A stretch of 46,916 nt of DNA, taken from Candidatus Gastranaerophilales bacterium (GTDB taxonomy: Bacteria > Cyanobacteriota > Vampirovibrionia > Gastranaerophilales > Gastranaerophilaceae). Under the pieces are notes generated by a model that was not told where the DNA came from, did no database searches, and saw only the letters and a list, made by a program, of their open reading frames with translations. The stretch is taken from positions 1-46,916 of the forward strand of contig CALUXY010000013.1 in assembly GCA_944324855.1 (NCBI GenBank), in the 5' to 3' direction. This document shows, one piece after another, positions 45,994 to 46,916 of the stretch. Both the position numbers and the translations under genes were made by a program. Every line of letters begins with the position of its first letter. Positions within the stretch are counted from its first letter, which is position 1.

Positions 45994-46916
45994 ATGATAA
46001 AAAGACGAAACTCAAAACAAATTTCAATAGGTAACGTAAAAATCGGTGGTGGTGCTCCAATATCTGTACAATCAATGTGTAATACAGATACAAGGGATAT
46101 TGATGCGACAGTTCGCCAAATAAAAGAGTTTGAAGAGGCTGGGTGTGATATTGCAAGACTTGCGGTTCTTAACAAAGATGCAGCTGATGCTATAAAAGAT
46201 ATCATAAAAAAAACAAATATTCCGCTCGTTGCAGATATTCATTTTGATTACAGGCTTGCTATTCAATGTATTGAAAACGGTATTCATGCACTTAGAATTA
46301 ACCCGGGGAATATCGGGAAACGGGAACATACAGAAAAAGTTGTTAGCCTTGCCAAGGTTAACAATGTTCCTATTCGTATAGGGATTAATGCCGGCTCTTT
46401 AGAAAAAGAGTTAAAAGCCAGAGAAGATTTGACTCTTGCTGAGAAAATGGTTGAAAGTGCAATGAATCATATTCGTATTCTTGAAGATTTAGATTACGAT
46501 TGTATGAAAATTTCACTAAAATCATCAGATGTTATGACAACAATTGAGGCATACCGTCTTATGGCGCAAAAAGTTGATTATCCTCTGCATGTCGGAGTAA
46601 CGGAAGCAGGTACTCTCAAAGGCGGGTTGATAAAATCTTCTGTTGGGATTGGAACGCTATTAGCAGAAGGAATAGGAGATACTATAAGGGTTTCGTTGAC
46701 AGAAAATCCGGTGGAAGAAGTTTATGCAGGGTGGGGGATTCTAAAATCATTAGGACTAAGAGAAAGAGGCGTGAATTTTGTATCTTGTCCGACTTGCGGC
46801 AGAACTCAAATTGATTTAATCGGATTAGCAAAGAAAGTAGAAGAAAAATTTAAAAATCTTGATTTACCTATTACAATTGCCACAATGGGATGTCCGGTTA
46901 ACGGCCCGGGCGAAGC
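45994..46916 (+). CDS. ispG: 4-hydroxy-3-methylbut-2-enyl-diphosphate synthase IspG, 3' end outside window
   Basis: The first 307 residues of IspG (GcpE), the [4Fe-4S] enzyme that reduces methylerythritol cyclodiphosphate to HMBPP in the MEP isoprenoid pathway. Visible parts: VQSMCNTDTRD, the TIM-barrel strands LVADIHFDYRLA, ALRINPGNIG and PIRIGINAGSLE, VGVTEAG, and all three cluster cysteines (SCPTCGRT, then GCPVNGPGEA at the window edge). The frame is open to 46916, so the gene is cut by the window and not broken. The start ATG gives the usual N-terminus (about 20 residues before VQSM). No ribosome binding site is seen. Confidence 0.95.
   Translation, partial: MIKRRNSKQISIGNVKIGGGAPISVQSMCNTDTRDIDATVRQIKEFEEAGCDIARLAVLNKDAADAIKDIIKKTNIPLVADIHFDYRLAIQCIENGIHALRINPGNIGKREHTEKVVSLAKVNNVPIRIGINAGSLEKELKAREDLTLAEKMVESAMNHIRILEDLDYDCMKISLKSSDVMTTIEAYRLMAQKVDYPLHVGVTEAGTLKGGLIKSSVGIGTLLAEGIGDTIRVSLTENPVEEVYAGWGILKSLGLRERGVNFVSCPTCGRTQIDLIGLAKKVEEKFKNLDLPITIATMGCPVNGPGE

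Overview
The window is 46.9 kb of AT-rich bacterial chromosome. It encodes a Gram-negative type periplasmic chaperone (OmpH/Skp), frequent TTG and GTG starts behind good Shine-Dalgarno (SD) sites, and many lineage-restricted proteins. Among these are a protein beginning MGLAVSQ, one with an N-terminal NVSFRN motif, and one with a CPHGLPPGACPICSG motif. From memory this style fits Gastranaerophilales (gut Melainabacteria, non-photosynthetic relatives of cyanobacteria). That placement is an inference and was not tested.

Layout. 122-3565: a protein of RTX-like glycine/aspartate repeats ending in a flagellin C-terminal domain, with no flagellin N-terminal domain. 3566-4054: intergenic repeats, then two copies of the same palindrome flanking a promoter-like site. 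4055-9687: a 1735-residue multidomain protein with a kinase-like region and a C-terminal RelA/SpoT-like synthetase domain, followed after 2 bases by a 140-residue partner. 9798-11503: a small secreted protein, then OmpH/Skp and a hypothetical protein on the minus strand. 12010-14097: elongation factor G (fusA), standing alone. 14171-15637: a 488-residue protein with helical ends. 15789-20654 (minus): a winged-helix protein, then a compact operon reading TPR protein, GAF/GGDEF diguanylate cyclase, tsaE, tsaB, methyltransferase. 20808-21488: a small hypothetical protein and rpsT. 21552-24280 (minus): three lineage-specific hypotheticals. 24301-24550: five 50-bp tandem repeats. 24771-44504 (minus): one 6577-residue reading frame with FliD-type ends around hundreds of Flagellin_IN-like and GLUG beta-helix repeats. 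45217-46916: a metallophosphoesterase and a divergent, truncated ispG.

The most unusual content is a set of flagellum-derived giant surface proteins: a FliD cap protein roughly ten times normal length, and an RTX-flagellin chimera. A candidate alarmone-synthetase effector lies next to the chimera. No flagellar export, basal-body or hook gene is in the window. The idea that these proteins form a modified flagellar or flagellum-derived adhesive filament, and that the large effector may leave through the same type III route, is a hypothesis. The remaining genes (fusA, rpsT, tsaB/tsaE, ispG) are ordinary housekeeping genes. The intergenic spaces carry several interspersed repeats, notably a GTGATTAAG-type array joined to a CGTCATTACG element.
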